Source: Gossypium raimondii
Taxonomy: Eukaryota; Streptophyta; Magnoliopsida; Malvales; Malvaceae
Assembly: GCF_025698545.1 (NCBI RefSeq)
Contig: NC_068572.1
Location: forward strand, 3,472,001-3,536,000
DNA length: 64,000 bases
Direction of reading: 5' to 3'
Under the pieces are notes generated by a model that did not search any database, was not told the DNA's origin, and was given only the letters and a program-made list of their open reading frames with translations. A program made the position numbers and the translations under genes. The stretch's first letter is position 1, and every line of letters begins with the position of its first letter. This document shows positions 63,366-64,000 of the stretch, in pieces.

Positions 63366-64000
63366 TCTTGGCAGGATATATGAAATGTGTGCGTCTCAGA
63401 GCGATATCCTATCACTGATGACTCAAAAATACCTCAAACCAGAAATTATATTAGCGACAAAATTTTTTAACACTAAAGCAATGAAAAAAAATGAGAGAGA
63501 GAATTATTGTAAAGTGGACGGATAGAGGCTCAGAGATGATGTTTTTAGGATGATGGAGTATGAAGGGGGAGCCCATTTTTATAGGCACAAGAAAAGGGTG
63601 AAATTGTAAATGAAAAAATCTCGTGGTCGAAAATGCGTTGCAGGACTTGCGTTTTCATCGAAAATCTTTAAAATGTGCTTCAAATCTGCAAAAAAATTGT
63701 TAGGGTCAGGTACATGACTCTGGGAATCTCGGGTAAAATCTGAAAACACGTTTTGACGCATTAAATGCTTTCTAAAGCATGTGTCTGATTTCACTTAGTG
63801 ATCTATGAAACGCGTTTTTGAGCACTGGTGAGGGTTTCATTACCATTATTTGACGAAAGCTTCCTCAGAAACGGATTTTAAAGTACACATCTTATGGGAT
63901 TGAGAAGCTTCGTTATTTAATAATCATGCAAATAAGAATGGGGTACCTTTAAGAACTTCGCCAATGGGCAACTATATTGCATTTATTTAGATTCCTCAAA
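63366..64000 (-). mobile_element. Possible LTR-like region, cut by window edge
   Basis: On the minus strand CCTATAAAAATGGGCTCCCC looks like a TATA box with a start region 90-200 bp before the inverted repeat, in the manner of an LTR promoter. No terminal repeats or duplication can be seen because the window ends. Tentative. Confidence 0.3.

Noticed and set aside
63579-63794. 71-residue minus-strand open frame at the right end
   Set aside because: No recognisable family; lies in LTR-like repeat sequence.

Overview
The window is nuclear DNA of a flowering plant. Evidence: intron-rich genes with GT-AG introns, plant-specific families (UDP-glucuronate 4-epimerase, DUF641/GIL1, armadillo-repeat kinesin, BIG-type ARF-GEF), very AT-rich spacers, and a dense load of plant LTR, SINE, hAT, Mutator-like and Harbinger-like elements. 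Protein sequences and repeat style look like a malvid eudicot, most likely cotton (Gossypium) or a close relative. That assignment is recall-based inference, not a database result. There is no bacterial, organellar or viral genome here.

Layout: 0-6.4 kb is a graveyard of mobile elements: a broken Ty1/copia copy with two GGCCC-rich hAT-type elements nested in it, then Mutator-like and Harbinger-like short elements. 7.0-8.3 kb is an intronless GAE gene (+). 10.2-12.0 kb is a decayed GH28 polygalacturonase (-). 15.4-17.2 kb is RPS13 (-), with telo-box and site II promoter motifs. 17.6-20.8 kb is a tRNA-derived SINE whose flanking duplication was split by a 3.0-kb solo LTR. 22.0-25.3 kb is a TBL2-like WD40 gene (+) with one GC-AG intron. 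25.8 kb is tRNA-Lys(CTT) (-). 26.5-29.6 kb is PBF1, the proteasome beta-6 subunit (+). 30.9-32.8 kb is an intronless nuclear-type zinc-binding protein (+). 35.4-36.8 kb is a DUF641 gene (-). 37-41.5 kb is repeat-rich: LINE RNase H remnant, a long-TIR element carrying nested SINEs and a hAT, and a Mutator-like MITE. 42.1-50.0 kb is a BIG2-like Sec7 ARF-GEF with 11 exons (+). 52.7-59.0 kb is an armadillo-repeat kinesin with 19 exons (-). 59.3-64 kb is again repeats, ending in a 0.9-kb inverted repeat.

The genes do not form a pathway. Most are housekeeping: ribosome, proteasome, membrane traffic, ER WD40 protein, pectin precursor synthesis and microtubule motor. My exon models give coding lengths divisible by three: RPS13 151 aa, TBL2-like 437 aa, PBF1 223 aa, BIG2-like 1780 aa, kinesin 901 aa. 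I found no convincing new biological system. The most informative signals are the nested insertions dated by target-site duplications, the SINE family, the GC-AG intron, the decayed polygalacturonase and the large inverted repeat near the right end.
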